Positions 1 to 6,485 of a DNA stretch of 64,000 nucleotides are shown one piece after another; position 1 is the first letter of the stretch; each line of letters begins with the position of its first letter. Source of the DNA: Motiliproteus sp036960175. GTDB lineage: Bacteria; Pseudomonadota; Gammaproteobacteria; Pseudomonadales; Balneatricaceae. The notes beneath the pieces are model-generated. The model worked only from the letters and a program-made list of their open reading frames with translations. It did not search any database and had not been told where the DNA came from. The DNA lies in NCBI GenBank assembly GCA_036960175.1, contig JBALWH010000003.1, positions 1 to 64,000 of the forward strand, given 5' to 3'. The translations under genes and the position numbers were made by a program.

Positions 1-56
1 TCTCCTACAGGGGACTTTCACCCCATAAGTTCATGCCCATGCCGGGCGTACACAAT

Positions 57-108
57 GTTGTCAATGCGGATTGCCAAACCGCTGCGCGTTTAGGCAACCG
101 GTTACAAC
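57..108 (+). repeat. attC-like site closing a cassette that starts left of the window
   Basis: An almost fully palindromic 52-base element: GTTGTCAATGCGGATTGCC at 57-75 pairs with GGCAACCGGTTACAAC at 93-108, and the bases between them (AAAC...GTTT) pair again. The right end contains GTTACAA, close to the core GTTRRRY. Bases 1-50 also hold small hairpins (GGGGACTTTCACCCC; GCCCATGCCGGGC) and would belong to the preceding cassette. Confidence 0.5.
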
Positions 109-125
109 GGTGTTCAAGGGCAATC

Positions 126-537
126 ATGACTACGCAGCAAATCACAGCCATTGCACTTCGAATCTTCTCAATGTGCTTGTCGTGCAGTTGGTTCTCAATT
201 TTCCCAGTGTCATCATGCTTCTTGCCAGCGTTGAGTCCTATCATCAGCAAGAAATTCCGATTTTTGTCTATCTTGAGTTTATGTCTGCCATTCTGTTGGC
301 AGGTTTCGTATCCGCCTACGTGATATACCGCGTGGCAGGAAAGATCCTTCCCATGGGAGCACCGGAGTCGGCTAACACCCTGAGCCTCGATGATCAAAAA
401 TCTCTACTACAAATCGGTGGCTTCTATTTCATAGTCAATGCGCGGGCTTGAAACTCCAACTGCTCATTGGGGTATTTATGGTAGTTTCTTCATCTTTCTG
501 GGTTCAGCTGTTTCGTCATCTGCGAGGCCGTGCCTGA
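126..537 (+). pseudogene. Cassette membrane protein broken by two frameshifts
   Basis: Reading starts at ATG 126 (MTTQQITAIALRIFSMCL). Near 170-180 it must shift to the frame encoding VVQLVLNFPSVIMLLAS and a second hydrophobic stretch (FMSAILLAGFVSAYVIYRV). Near 440-447 it shifts again to LQLLIGVFMVVSSSF, ending RHLRGRA and TGA at 535-537. Joined, the pieces give a protein of about 137 residues with four hydrophobic segments and a basic C-terminus, a common layout for cassette-borne membrane proteins. Both shifts are in the same direction, as if one base were lost each time. Either the gene is decaying or the assembly has two single-base deletions. No function can be assigned. The attC at 543-624 follows 5 bases after the stop. 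Confidence 0.6.
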
Positions 538-542
538 TGCCC

Positions 543-624
543 GTTAACAAACAGGTCAAGGGGCGCCCACAAAGTGTGGCTTGCACCGTCGCTACGCTTC
601 GGCCCTTTATCTTAAGCGTTACAT
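543..624 (+). repeat. attC site
   Basis: Left box GTTAACAAACAGG at 543-555 and right box TTAAGCGTTACAT ending at 624 are imperfect inverse complements, with GTTACAT as core. The inner part holds the usual imperfect stem. About 82 bp long. Confidence 0.65.
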
Positions 625-657
625 TGCGAAGGATCAGCGAAACTCGAAGACTACAGA

Positions 658-975
658 ATGGGACATCTGGTAAGAACTGCTGTGGTTTGGAAGCCGCTCA
701 TAGAACTTGGCGCAACCGAAGAGTCTAAACTAGATTTTGACTTTCAATTTAGCACCAATGCTAAGGCTGCCGTTGAAGCCCTCAAATCTGAGTTGCTTGA
801 TTATCCTATTAAAGTAAGTAGCAAGAGACTCTTTAAAAAGCCGTTCACCATCACTGGTAACTCAGGCCCTATCACTTGGTCAAAGGAACAGCTATTGAAG
901 TGGGTAGATTTTCTCATTCAGGTAGGCTGCGACGCCGGTTGTGAATTCGAGGGGTGTGGTGCAAGTGCTCCGTAG
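658..975 (+). CDS. RraB-like (ribonuclease E inhibitor domain) cassette protein
   Basis: A 105-residue soluble acidic protein. The order of features resembles the regulator of ribonuclease activity B (RraB) fold: an opening helix (PLIELGATEES), a beta strand (LDFDFQF), a helix (AKAAVEALKSELL), a strand (YPIKVS), then a helix after KEQLLKWVDFLIQ and a C-terminal CEFEGCGA that recalls the YDGWG-type ending of RraB-like proteins. RraB in E. coli binds RNase E, but cassette homologues are mostly uncharacterised. It follows the attC at 543-624 and is the cargo of the second cassette. No convincing ribosome-binding site precedes ATG 658. No clear attC is visible in 976-1071, so the boundary with the next cassette is uncertain. 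Family assignment rests on pattern only. Confidence 0.5.
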   Translation: MGHLVRTAVVWKPLIELGATEESKLDFDFQFSTNAKAAVEALKSELLDYPIKVSSKRLFKKPFTITGNSGPITWSKEQLLKWVDFLIQVGCDAGCEFEGCGASAP

Positions 976-1071
976 CAGCAATTGATAGGGGGTAGGCCCA
1001 AATTCTGGTAAAATCTAGCTCTCCAGTAATCGTGTTGATTGTGCTGGGTTTACCTAAGACTAGGATCTATT

Positions 1072-1551
1072 TTGACCAATAATGATATTTTTCACCTTAT
1101 ACTTAGTACATTTGATTTAAATGACAGTGCCGTAATAGAAGTCTTCTCTTTGGCAGATTTTAATGCAACGGAAGAGCAAGTTACTAATTGGTTAAAAAAA
1201 GAAGACGATGATACTTTTATCAAGCTTAATGACACAGAATTAGCACTGTTTCTTAATGGTTTTATTAATCTAAAGCGTGGTAAGCGTGATGGAGGGAAAC
1301 CAAAGCAAGAAGATCATTTGAATAATAATATGGTATTCCAGAAACTACGAATTGCTCTTAATTTAAAGGCTGAAGATATTTTAGAAGTTTTACAACTTGT
1401 AGATATCCGTTTAAGTAAGCATGAATTAAGTGCGTTTTTCCGCAAGCCTGATAATAAGCATTATCGAGAGTGTAAAGACACAACTCTTCAAAATTTTTTA
1501 CTGGGTATTCAATGTCAATTACGACCAAACGGTAACAGTTTAGAATCATAA
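1072..1551 (+). CDS. DUF1456 (YehS-like) family protein, TTG start
   Basis: A 159-residue protein made of two copies of the DUF1456 helical repeat. The first begins TNNDIFHLILSTFDL and contains WLKKEDD; the second begins NNMVFQKLRIALNLK and contains LSKHELSAFFRKPD. Members of this family, such as E. coli YehS, start with MTNND, so I chose TTG at 1072 over upstream in-frame codons, because it makes the protein begin exactly there. Function is unknown; the repeat is sometimes discussed as a small helical nucleic-acid or protein-binding module. Base composition is much richer in AT than the chromosomal genes to the right, as expected for a captured cassette. The TAA stop at 1549-1551 lies inside the attC left box. 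Confidence 0.85.
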   Translation: MTNNDIFHLILSTFDLNDSAVIEVFSLADFNATEEQVTNWLKKEDDDTFIKLNDTELALFLNGFINLKRGKRDGGKPKQEDHLNNNMVFQKLRIALNLKAEDILEVLQLVDIRLSKHELSAFFRKPDNKHYRECKDTTLQNFLLGIQCQLRPNGNSLES

Positions 1552-1614
1552 CAAAGCCATCAATTTGACCGATTTACGCTGCGCTTCAGGCGGAAAATCA
1601 TGGCGGAGTTATAC
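1547..1614 (+). repeat. attC site
   Basis: Left box CATAACAAAGCCATCA (1547-1562) is a good inverse complement of TCATGGCGGAGTTATA (right end), with core GTTATAC at 1608-1614. About 68 bp long and one of the clearest sites of the array. Confidence 0.8.
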
Positions 1615-1635
1615 CCAATAAAGAATGAAAACGAC

Positions 1636-1944
1636 ATGAAATATCAGTTAGTACTTCAATTTGACGGTTCTACCATAGAAGACTTTGATGAACTACTTAA
1701 GTTCGAACTAGATCTTGGCATAAGTCTTGGACATGAGCATATTGTTGATGGTCATGATTTTGGTTCGGGTGGAATAAACATATTTATTCACACTGATAAA
1801 CCTGAAAAAGCATTTGATTTATCGAAACAATTATTGGGCAATACCAATATAAATGAAATGGTTGCTGCGTACAGAGATTTTGATTGTGAAGAATACACCG
1901 TAATATACCCAGAGAACTATGGTAAAGAGTTTTGCATAGTCTAG
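1636..1944 (+). CDS. Conserved cassette-type hypothetical protein
   Basis: A 102-residue soluble acidic protein beginning MKYQLVLQFDG. An upstream in-frame ATG at 1600 lies inside the attC site, so ATG 1636 is preferred. The pattern of an opening strand (KYQLVLQF), a helix (EDFDELLKFELDLG), a conserved VDGHDFGSGGINIFI stretch and a closing AYRDFDCEEYTVIYP matches a widespread small proteobacterial family of unknown function that I have seen annotated only as hypothetical or, wrongly, as a transporter component. The glycine-rich GHDFGSGGINIFI stretch is the most conserved-looking part. It is the cargo of the cassette starting at about 1608. No function is proposed. Confidence 0.75.
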   Translation: MKYQLVLQFDGSTIEDFDELLKFELDLGISLGHEHIVDGHDFGSGGINIFIHTDKPEKAFDLSKQLLGNTNINEMVAAYRDFDCEEYTVIYPENYGKEFCIV

Positions 1945-2019
1945 GTATGCAAGATGCGGCACTTCGCACGCAATCGTACTGGACCTCACTAAATTCAGCC
2001 TGTGTGCACGGCGTTGGTA
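1943..2019 (+). repeat. Degenerate attC-like site
   Basis: A left box around TATGCAAGATGCGGCAC and a right box around GTGCACGGCGTTGGTATG are only partly complementary; the core would be GTTGGTA at 2013-2019. Position directly after a cassette stop codon and before the next gene supports an attC, but the pairing is weaker than in its neighbours. Confidence 0.4.
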
Positions 2020-2062
2020 TGACTCACTCGACCCCTTGCCAAAGGAGTAACAACACATCTTT

Positions 2063-2674
2063 ATGGTTACCGAACCCACGCCAGTGAAACGCTTCAAATG
2101 GCTGAAGCTGGAGGCCGGTTGTAGCTTCGACGATTACTTGAATGAAAAAGTCGACCGCCTCCTGGTGAAGCTTTCCGGCAACCTCTATACCGACCCCGCG
2201 TATGAAAACCCGCCGCTTCCAACCCCGACAGACGATACCCGCGAAGCGATTTACTTTGCCAATTTGTTCGGTGATGGGAAAATTTATCTCATGCGTATTC
2301 GCAATGGCAGCATAGAGTGCTGGCCCAAACTCGGCAACGGACGTTTCGGGCCGAAAGTTGAGATGGCCAATGCGCCCTACTTCGGCGATGAGATGGACGC
2401 AGCACAGCTGTACCTCATAGATATTGATGGCTCGGGTAGCACCGGCTTAGTTTATGCTTACATTGATCACGTGGACCTCTACTTAAACAAGTTCGGCAAA
2501 GATTTTGGCGACCCGATTTCCATTCTGCTGCCCTACCCATGGCAGAGTACCAGCCAGTTCAGTTTTGCCGACGTGCTCGGTAACGGCACCGCCTGCCTCA
2601 TCTTCACGAGCCTGAATTCGGATCTAAGCATCGACCATCAGTATTACGATATTATGGGTGGAGAAAAGCCCTAG
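2063..2674 (+). CDS. Fragment of a Tc-toxin B subunit (TcB/SpvB-type beta-propeller region)
   Basis: A 203-residue protein that resembles a central slice of insecticidal toxin-complex B subunits and SpvB-type RHS proteins. Typical pieces are NGSIECWPKLGNGRFG, the FG-GAP/VCBS-like LIDIDGSGSTGLVYAY, then FADVLGNGTACLIF and YYDIMGGEKP. In full-length TcB proteins the last motif continues into the RHS shell, but here a stop follows immediately. Intact TcB proteins are over 1,400 residues, so this is about one seventh. It has no signal peptide, and TcC and TcA genes are absent. An attC (2691-2792) follows, so the fragment seems to have been captured as cassette cargo. An AAGGAG-like sequence (2041-2047) sits rather far from ATG 2063. 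It is probably a non-toxic remnant, but it could act as an immunity-like or decoy fragment. Confidence 0.7.
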   Translation: MVTEPTPVKRFKWLKLEAGCSFDDYLNEKVDRLLVKLSGNLYTDPAYENPPLPTPTDDTREAIYFANLFGDGKIYLMRIRNGSIECWPKLGNGRFGPKVEMANAPYFGDEMDAAQLYLIDIDGSGSTGLVYAYIDHVDLYLNKFGKDFGDPISILLPYPWQSTSQFSFADVLGNGTACLIFTSLNSDLSIDHQYYDIMGGEKP

Positions 2675-2690
2675 CTAGTGACCTGGATGG

Positions 2691-2792
2691 GTAACAACCT
2701 AGGCACAAGGTGGATCACACCATGAAGCAGCCTAACCCCGTGTTGCACCCGACGCGCCTTGCTTTACGCGCGGGTAAACACGACCGTTATGA
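2691..2792 (+). repeat. attC site
   Basis: Left box GTAACAACC (2691-2699) and right box GACCGTTATGAC with core GTTATGA (2786-2792) are inverse complements with mismatches. The middle holds further pairing (CTTGCTTTACGCG). It lies 16 bases after the stop of the toxin fragment. Confidence 0.6.
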
Positions 2793-2807
2793 CTCAAGGG
2801 TAACTTC

Positions 2808-3317
2808 ATGGACTTGCTGAAATTTTCAGAAAAGCTCATGTCTATGGATGAGAGGGCATGGCAGCGACACTCAAACCCTTTAAGCGTTTATTCTCGATTC
2901 ACTACATTACCATTGATTTCATTGGCTTTTTGGTCAAGAGAATTCCTCGAGTTTTACGCACTTATCCCAATAATAATTGCAGTCGTTTGGGTGTGGCTAA
3001 ACCCTCGAATATTCGGTGTTCCAGTTTCAACGAATAATTGGGCTTCTATGGGCACATTTGGTGAGCGTATTTACCTAAACAGGAAAAGCGAAAGTATACC
3101 AAGCCATCATATGAGAGCCTGTCGTGTGTTGCTCGCATTACAAGTTTTAGGGCTTCCCATTTGGCTATATGGTTTGTATAGCTTGAACCTATGGTCTTTG
3201 GTGTTGGGCACAGTGTGGTTAATGATTTCCAAAGCATGGTTCGTTGATAGAATGGTTTGGTTATATCTGGACGTGAAAGATCAAAACCCCATTTATCAGT
3301 CGTGGTTGAGGTCATAA
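2808..3317 (+). CDS. DUF6653-like integral membrane protein
   Basis: A 169-residue protein with about four hydrophobic segments: two adjacent ones in the first half (LPLISLAFWS and the IPIIIAVVWVWL stretch) and two in the second half (LLALQVLGLPIWLYGL and LVLGTVWLMISKAWF). The opening MDERAWQRHSNPLSVYSRF and the WVWLNPRIFGVP motif after the second segment match a small membrane family known to me as DUF6653, whose members are frequent in cassettes and have no known function. A short spacing from the attC core (2786) to ATG 2808, with AAGGGTAA as a possible ribosome-binding site, is typical of cassette genes. It ends two bases before the next attC. Confidence 0.7.
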   Translation: MDLLKFSEKLMSMDERAWQRHSNPLSVYSRFTTLPLISLAFWSREFLEFYALIPIIIAVVWVWLNPRIFGVPVSTNNWASMGTFGERIYLNRKSESIPSHHMRACRVLLALQVLGLPIWLYGLYSLNLWSLVLGTVWLMISKAWFVDRMVWLYLDVKDQNPIYQSWLRS

Positions 3318-3318
3318 T

Positions 3319-3401
3319 AAATACGTCAAGGGTCGCCTGCTACGCAGGCGGGGAACTCCGTTTGCTGCGCAGCCGTCGTCCCCTTACGTCGGACGTTATT
3401 T
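3319..3401 (+). repeat. attC site
   Basis: AATACGTCAAGGG at 3320-3332 pairs with CCCTTACGTCGGACGTTATT at 3381-3400. The inner hairpin contains CGCCTGCTACGCAGGCG. The core reads GTTATTT, slightly off GTTRRRY. Confidence 0.75.
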
Positions 3402-3422
3402 TTCAAGCGAGGATAAAAAGTA

Positions 3423-3770
3423 GTGCATGAGTTGGTAGATGACTTTATCGAAATGAACCAAGCGGGTCTCGTCTTAGAGTTGTGCGAGAAGCACTACGAT
3501 GAAAATGTTGTCATGCTCAATAATGGCACTCTGTTCGCTGAGTCAATGCGCGAGGCGTATGACAAGCAAAAAGGGTTCGTTGGTTCTATCATGGAGTTTG
3601 ATGTGAAGCTGGTGTCAAAAATAGTTACCGGTAATGTATCTGAACTCACCTTTCACTACAAAATGACTGGAGCTGATTCAACTTTAATAGACTTCACAGG
3701 TAAGCATGTTCAAACCTGGAAGAACAAAAAAATTGTCAGAGAAGAGTACTTCTCAGTTGGAAATAGATAA
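3423..3770 (+). CDS. NTF2/SnoaL-like fold protein, GTG start
   Basis: A 115-residue soluble protein that starts at GTG 3423, with GAGGATAAAAAG just upstream as ribosome-binding site. The order helix-helix (ELVDDFIEMNQAGLVLELCEKHYDENVVML), a helix AESMREAYDKQKGF, then strands FDVKLVSKIVTGNVSELTFHYKM and VQTWKNKKIVREEYF fits a cone-shaped NTF2/SnoaL-like domain. This fold covers polyketide cyclases, ketosteroid isomerases and non-enzymatic binding proteins, so no reaction can be given. It is cassette cargo, and its stop codon overlaps the next attC-like site. It would be expected to fold as a homodimer in the cytoplasm. Confidence 0.75.
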   Translation: MHELVDDFIEMNQAGLVLELCEKHYDENVVMLNNGTLFAESMREAYDKQKGFVGSIMEFDVKLVSKIVTGNVSELTFHYKMTGADSTLIDFTGKHVQTWKNKKIVREEYFSVGNR

Positions 3771-3840
3771 CAAGTTGCTCAAGTTCACTCCGGCCCGCAG
3801 AGCCCCCGCTACGCAGGCGCCCCTTAGCAAAGCGTAAAGC
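3767..3840 (+). repeat. Degenerate attC-like site
   Basis: Left box ATAACAAGTTGCT (3767-3779) and right region AGCAAAGCGTAAAGC (3826-3840) are partly complementary. The core reads GTAAAGC rather than GTTRRRY. An inner hairpin contains CCCCCGCTACGCAGGCG. Confidence 0.5.
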
Positions 3841-3868
3841 GTCTCTAATATAAACCATCGAGGCAAAG

Positions 3869-4270
3869 ATGATTATCGAAATAGACGGACATAAGTTTGA
3901 TGCCGTGTTTGAAGAAAGCAAATCACCAAAAACCTGCAAGGTTTTTCGCAAGGCGATGCCGTTTGAAGGAGAGATCGTCCATGTTCGTTGGAGTGGTGAA
4001 GGGATGTGGATTCCTCTTGGTGACAAGGATTTTTCTGTAGAGTATGAAGATGCCACGTCATACCCAGCACCTGGCCAGGTACTTTTATACCCTAAAGGAA
4101 AAAGCGAAACTGAAATATTGATCGCATATGGTTGTGTTCAATTTGCTTCAAAAGCTGGCACCCTGGCCGGTAATCATTTTGCAACTATTACCTCTGACCT
4201 TGAAAAGCTGAGAGACATTGGCGTTTCTACTCTATGGGAAGGTAAAAAAAATATTGTGTTTAAAGTCTGA
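3869..4270 (+). CDS. DUF3830 family protein (cyclophilin-like fold)
   Basis: A 133-residue protein matching the DUF3830 family along its length. It opens MIIEIDGHKFDAVFEESKSP, then has KTCKVFRKAMPFEGEIVHVRWSGEGMWIPLGD in separate conserved blocks, followed by ATSYPAPGQVLLYP, SETEILIAYG, and FASKAGTLAGNHFATI. DUF3830 proteins adopt a cyclophilin-like barrel; some sit next to amino-acid or hydantoin catabolism genes, but their activity is not established. Here the gene stands alone between two attC sites. ATG 3869 is preceded by CATCGAGGCAAAG, an acceptable ribosome-binding site. It is full length for the family. Confidence 0.85.
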   Translation: MIIEIDGHKFDAVFEESKSPKTCKVFRKAMPFEGEIVHVRWSGEGMWIPLGDKDFSVEYEDATSYPAPGQVLLYPKGKSETEILIAYGCVQFASKAGTLAGNHFATITSDLEKLRDIGVSTLWEGKKNIVFKV

Positions 4271-4276
4271 GCTAAT

Positions 4277-4341
4277 GCCTAATCAAGGCATTCAACTTCA
4301 GCCCTGCTGCGCAGCGCCAGTCCGTTAATGCTGCGTTATGT
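4277..4341 (+). repeat. attC site
   Basis: CCTAATCAAGGCATTCAA (from 4278) pairs with TTAATGCTGCGTTATG (right end), giving a well-matched stem with core GTTATGT at 4335-4341. An inner CTGCTGCGCAG stem is visible. About 65 bp. Confidence 0.75.
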
Positions 4342-4358
4342 GTGCATCGAGAAAACTC

Positions 4359-4604
4359 ATGAGTGATATTAAATTTTCGAAAGAAGAAGTCGATCGAGTC
4401 GTAAGTAAAGTTAAAGGCTACTTCAATGATGAGCTTGACCAAGATATAGGTGGTTTCGAAGCAGAGTTTCTGATCGATTTCTTCGCGAAGGAGATCGGGC
4501 CTTACTTTTATAATCGTGGTTTATCTGATGCGAACACTTTATTTTCGGAGAAGGTGGACGAGCTTAGCTACTCGATTCAAGAACTTGAAAAACCTACAAC
4601 GTAA
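4359..4604 (+). CDS. DUF2164 family protein
   Basis: An 81-residue protein. ATG 4359 is preferred to ATG 4338, because 4338 lies in the attC right end and the family normally begins close to MSDIKFSKEE. Conserved DUF2164 features follow: a helix with KVKGYFNDELDQDIG, then FEAEFLIDFFAKEIGPYFYN, RGLSDA, and a final ELSYSIQELEKP. The family is widespread in proteobacteria and firmicutes, about 80 residues long and of unknown function; it is also commonly found in integron arrays. The protein is acidic, soluble and probably all-helical. Its TAA at 4602-4604 overlaps the start of the following attC. Confidence 0.88.
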   Translation: MSDIKFSKEEVDRVVSKVKGYFNDELDQDIGGFEAEFLIDFFAKEIGPYFYNRGLSDANTLFSEKVDELSYSIQELEKPTT

Positions 4605-4725
4605 ATATGTCTTTGTATAAAGCACATAAAAAACCAATCACCGATCGCCAGCAAGCTGGCTAGGACCGCCTACTGCGTGGGCTGGGAACTACGCTCCTAA
4701 TTTTCCGTTGAGAAAAGCGTTAGCT
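4594..4725 (+). repeat. attC site (long form)
   Basis: Left box CTACAACGT at 4594 and right box AAAAGCGTTAGCT (core GTTAGCT at 4719-4725) are complementary. The middle contains GCCAGCAAGCTGGC and other pairings. About 132 bp, near the upper end of attC lengths. Confidence 0.65.
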
Positions 4726-4749
4726 GCCTTCAAACAATAGGAAGTATTT

Positions 4750-5148
4750 ATGAAAGAAATTATCCGAATTAACCACATTGGGCTGAGAGTAAAGGACCTT
4801 CAAACGTCCAGACGGTTTTATGAAAAGTTAGGTTTCAAATTTCTTGTCGGACCTGTTGGCCCGGAGCCTGTTGCAATAATGGAACATCCATCGGGTGTAA
4901 ATATCAATTTTATTCTAAATTCTACGGATGAAACACCTAGTAATGTCTTGATGGATATTCCAGAGAAACACACGGGTTACACTCATATCGCTTTAGAAAT
5001 TACAAATGCCAATGCTGTCGAGGAACAGCTTTTAAGCCATGGAATCGCTATTACAGAAAAAGTAGAATTTGAAGGAGCGAAATTCTTTTTCATAAGAGAT
5101 CCGGATGAAAATGTCATCGAATTTCATAAACCTGCCGAATCGAGATAG
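4750..5148 (+). CDS. VOC (glyoxalase/bleomycin-resistance fold) protein
   Basis: A 132-residue protein forming one vicinal-oxygen-chelate unit with two beta-alpha-beta-beta-beta modules. The first starts INHIGLRVKDLQTSRRFYEKLGF, the second YTHIALEITNANAVEEQLLSHG, and it ends FFIRDPDENVIEFHKP. Candidate metal ligands are the histidine in NHIGL, a glutamate in the first module (EH in IMEHPSG), the histidine in THIAL and the glutamate in VIEFH, the usual pattern for glyoxalase I-like, fosfomycin-resistance and dioxygenase members. The substrate cannot be read from sequence. Such genes are common in cassettes. GGAAGTATTT precedes ATG 4750. It is the last small cassette of the array. Confidence 0.85.
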   Translation: MKEIIRINHIGLRVKDLQTSRRFYEKLGFKFLVGPVGPEPVAIMEHPSGVNINFILNSTDETPSNVLMDIPEKHTGYTHIALEITNANAVEEQLLSHGIAITEKVEFEGAKFFFIRDPDENVIEFHKPAESR

Positions 5149-5152
5149 GGCA

Positions 5153-5177
5153 GTTAACAAGCGACCTCACGTTAAGT
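5153..5177 (+). repeat. Possible collapsed attC site at the array end
   Basis: A left-type box GTTAACAAG (5153-5161) lies only ten bases from a perfect right-type core GTTAAGT (5171-5177). The spacing is too short for a functional attC, as if the centre had been deleted. A further TATAACAAGTCC at about 5212 resembles another left box without a partner. Confidence 0.3.
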
Positions 5178-5310
5178 CACCTTTGGCAGTCAAAAAAATA
5201 ATCGAAACAGATATAACAAGTCCATGAAAAAACTCCCACAAAATCAGTGGGCTGAATGGCAATGTAAATTCGCAGAAATATGTTTAACGACCGGACCATT
5301 TCATGACTAA

Positions 5311-6411
5311 ATGCCGATGATAGCTGCTTACAACGATACTCAGTTCATGAACGCGATCGGGTTAACCCAATGCCCTGATCCAGGATCCGTTGCTGACACC
5401 GTTGAAATGTTGAGCATTCCTGTCGTAAGGCCGACGTCTAACGACGTTGCGATTCGTTTGCGAGCTTCCTCCATGCATATCGATGAGGTGTATGCCGCTC
5501 AAGGGACGGCGTTAGGCCGATTCTATGGCCCCAAAGTCGCCACACCCAACGCACCGCATGTACTTGGCTCCTCCGTTGCAGGTACTGTGGTTGGCCTTGG
5601 CAGTGGCGTTGATCGATTCTCGCTCGGTGATGAAGTGATCGCGATTCCCCATCACCAAATGGAAACAGGATCCTGGGCTGAATACAGATGTGTCCCACAA
5701 GAAAGAGTTATGCTCAAGCCGTCTAAGCTGTCTCATGTCGAAGCGGCCGCGATGACAATGGCTGCCTGTGTGGCATGGGGGGCTATTAGATCCAGCAAAG
5801 CCAAAGCGGGGGATCACTGTATCGTCGTCGGTGCATCAGGGTCCATCGGCGTGATGGTTCTTCAGTATCTTCGCTCGCTCGGATGCAAAGTCACTGCGGT
5901 GTGCAGCGGCAAGAATGCGGAGTTTGTGGGAAGCAAAGGTGCAGACACTCTAGTAGATTACACCGGACAGAATTTTGCTGATGAAGCAAAACGCTTCGGC
6001 ATTTCGTATGACTGCGTCTTTGATTGCGTCGGCGGGCGAGATATCGAGCGCGATGGCTTCAAGGTGTTGAAACAAAATGGAGTTTACGTCACTGTAGTAG
6101 GCCCGATGCGCTATATCGGGGAGCACAAACTGTCGTGGTACTCTTTGTTGAAAGTCGTAGGCTATGTTCTGAAGCGGATGCTCATTACCCTATTTCGCGG
6201 GCCACGCTATAGGTTTGTTGGGTCACTCCCACGTAACTCGATCAATGCGGCGCTAGATCAAGCCGTGAGCCATGGTTTGCGTATGCCCATTGAACGGACA
6301 ATACCTTTTCAGATAGATGCGGTGAAGAGTGCAATGCGTTTATTGACTACTCACCGAGCCAAAGGACGAATTGTCATTGATTTTGATAGGCTTGGTGATG
6401 ACGGCGAATAA
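5311..6411 (+). CDS. Zinc-type alcohol dehydrogenase-like / quinone oxidoreductase (MDR family)
   Basis: A 366-residue medium-chain dehydrogenase/reductase. The N-terminal catalytic (GroES-like) domain includes VLGSSVAGTVVGLGSG and GDEVIAIP (residues 84-112). The Rossmann domain has the NADPH-binding VVGASGSIGVMVLQYL (172-187). The structural and catalytic zinc cysteines of true alcohol dehydrogenases are not evident, which fits the NADPH:quinone or enoyl reductase branch. A start 12 codons later (MNAIGLTQCPDP) is also possible, since no good ribosome-binding site precedes 5311. It sits at the right edge of the cassette array; no attC follows it in 6412-6485, so it is probably chromosomal or the last captured gene. 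The substrate is unknown. Confidence 0.8.
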   Translation: MPMIAAYNDTQFMNAIGLTQCPDPGSVADTVEMLSIPVVRPTSNDVAIRLRASSMHIDEVYAAQGTALGRFYGPKVATPNAPHVLGSSVAGTVVGLGSGVDRFSLGDEVIAIPHHQMETGSWAEYRCVPQERVMLKPSKLSHVEAAAMTMAACVAWGAIRSSKAKAGDHCIVVGASGSIGVMVLQYLRSLGCKVTAVCSGKNAEFVGSKGADTLVDYTGQNFADEAKRFGISYDCVFDCVGGRDIERDGFKVLKQNGVYVTVVGPMRYIGEHKLSWYSLLKVVGYVLKRMLITLFRGPRYRFVGSLPRNSINAALDQAVSHGLRMPIERTIPFQIDAVKSAMRLLTTHRAKGRIVIDFDRLGDDGE

Positions 6412-6485
6412 ATGAAAGCTCATTTCATGCGCTAGCCTAGGCTCAGATTCCATTTAAGAAACACCAATATCAGGGAAGAATTAAT

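Larger units (their letters stand above)
1..5310 (+). mobile_element. Integron gene-cassette array (left end outside window)
   Basis: Ten short, mostly unrelated genes all read on the plus strand. Most are separated by 50 to 130 bp inverted-repeat segments that begin with a TAAC-like box and end with a GTTRRRY-like box, which is the layout of attC recombination sites. Several stop codons lie inside or next to the left attC box (1549, 3768, 4602), as is usual for cassettes. Base composition and codon use change from gene to gene. Integron cassettes are captured at attI by an IntI tyrosine recombinase; no intI or attI is visible here, so it may lie left of base 1. The right edge is unclear: the last recognisable attC-like sequence is at about 5153-5177. 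Confidence 0.8.

Noticed and set aside
1600..1635. ATG at 1600 as start for the 1636-1944 gene
   Set aside because: It lies inside the attC right arm, and would add 12 residues that are encoded by the recombination site.
6434..6443. AGCCTAGGCT palindrome before the DUF898 gene
   Set aside because: Ten bases only and alone; no evidence for a regulator site.
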